Assembly: GCA_938041705.1 (NCBI GenBank)
Contig: CALISP010000110.1
Coordinates: forward strand, 1-8,480
Origin: an uncultured Cocleimonas sp.
GTDB taxonomy: Bacteria; Pseudomonadota; Gammaproteobacteria; Thiotrichales; Thiotrichaceae
Direction: 5' to 3'
Length of the DNA: 8,480 nucleotides
The stretch's first letter is position 1; each line of letters opens with the position of its first letter. The translations under genes and the position numbers were made by a program. The notes below the pieces were generated by a model. That model was not told where the DNA came from. It searched no databases and saw nothing but the letters and a program-made list of their open reading frames with translations. Below are positions 8,114-8,480 of the stretch, piece by piece.

Positions 8114-8480
8114 TTAATGTGCCGACTGATTATCTGAAGACGTACTATCTTTCATTGCAATCCAGTGAGAGACTTTCATATCAACTTTTCGCATTAATCC
8201 GTTGTAAAACATAATAGCTGGAATAGCCACAATGAGTCCTGCAGCTGTAGCTTTTAATGCCATTGCCAGACCGACCATAATCTGATTAACATTTATATCA
8301 CCGCTTTGACCCATGTCGTAAAAAGTTACTAGTATGCCTATAACTGTTCCTAATAATCCAATATAAGGCGCATTAGCAGCAATAGTTGAAATTGTAGTTA
8401 AATTACTAGTTAGCGAAGTTTTTAACAATTCAATATGATCAAATTTTTCTAGTTTAATAGATCTATAATAAAAGTATCTT
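8114..8480 (-). CDS. exbB: ExbB/MotA/TolQ-family proton channel subunit (ExbB), 5' end beyond the window
   Basis: ExbB forms the multimeric inner-membrane channel around ExbD. The frame is open from the right edge to the TAA at 8114-8116, giving 121 visible residues. A TTG at 8426-8428 could be read as a start, but coding continues upstream of it (RYFYYRSIKLEKFDHIEL), so the true start lies outside. NAPYIGLLGTVIGILVTFYD and ALKATAAGLIVAIPAIMFYN are the last two membrane helices, with the conserved threonines of LGT and KAT that line the channel. The tail after the last helix is short (about 30 residues). The segment resembles the compact 'type 2' ExbB proteins more than the 244-residue E. coli form, but that is from memory and the N-terminus is missing. 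It is the first visible gene of exbB-exbD-tonB. Confidence 0.92.
   Translation of the reverse strand, partial: RYFYYRSIKLEKFDHIELLKTSLTSNLTTISTIAANAPYIGLLGTVIGILVTFYDMGQSGDINVNQIMVGLAMALKATAAGLIVAIPAIMFYNGLMRKVDMKVSHWIAMKDSTSSDNQSAH

Overview
The window is AT-rich bacterial DNA carrying mostly conserved genes of a gammaproteobacterium. ParE (628 aa) follows the Escherichia coli protein almost residue for residue. It occurs beside a full-length TtcA, a Family 1 uracil-DNA glycosylase, a DUF6356 fragment and a proton-motive TonB-ExbB-ExbD set, so the host is Gram-negative. AT-richness and weak or absent Shine-Dalgarno sites before most genes suggest a low-GC, possibly marine or symbiont-related lineage. 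The genus cannot be fixed from this window.

Layout, left to right. Positions 2-190 hold the 3' end of a small DUF6356-type gene (+). After a 241-base gap come parE (432-2318, +), a 254-base gap, a CPA2-type cation:proton antiporter with a C-terminal Rossmann domain (2573-4195, +), and ttcA (4264-5196, +). A glutathione peroxidase-family gene (5260-5742, -) converges on ttcA and diverges from ung (5884-6564, +). Ung in turn converges on a TonB energy-transduction operon read leftwards: exbB (cut by the window's right edge), exbD and tonB. Its genes are packed tightly: 5 bases separate exbB and exbD, and exbD and tonB overlap by 4 bases.

The genes fall into separate jobs rather than one pathway: chromosome decatenation (ParE), ion homeostasis (antiporter), tRNA s2C32 thiolation (TtcA), peroxide detoxification (Gpx), removal of uracil from DNA (Ung), and powering of outer-membrane transport (ExbB/ExbD/TonB). 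No gap without a gene exceeds 300 bases.

No new multi-gene system is visible. The two most unusual things are small. One is a 21-base G-rich intergenic repeat present three times (227-247, 2353-2373 inverted, 6601-6621), each copy 34-36 bases past the stop codon of a + strand gene. The other is a perfect run of 24 Pro-Glu dipeptides in TonB, encoded by a six-base tandem repeat that could change in length without breaking the frame.
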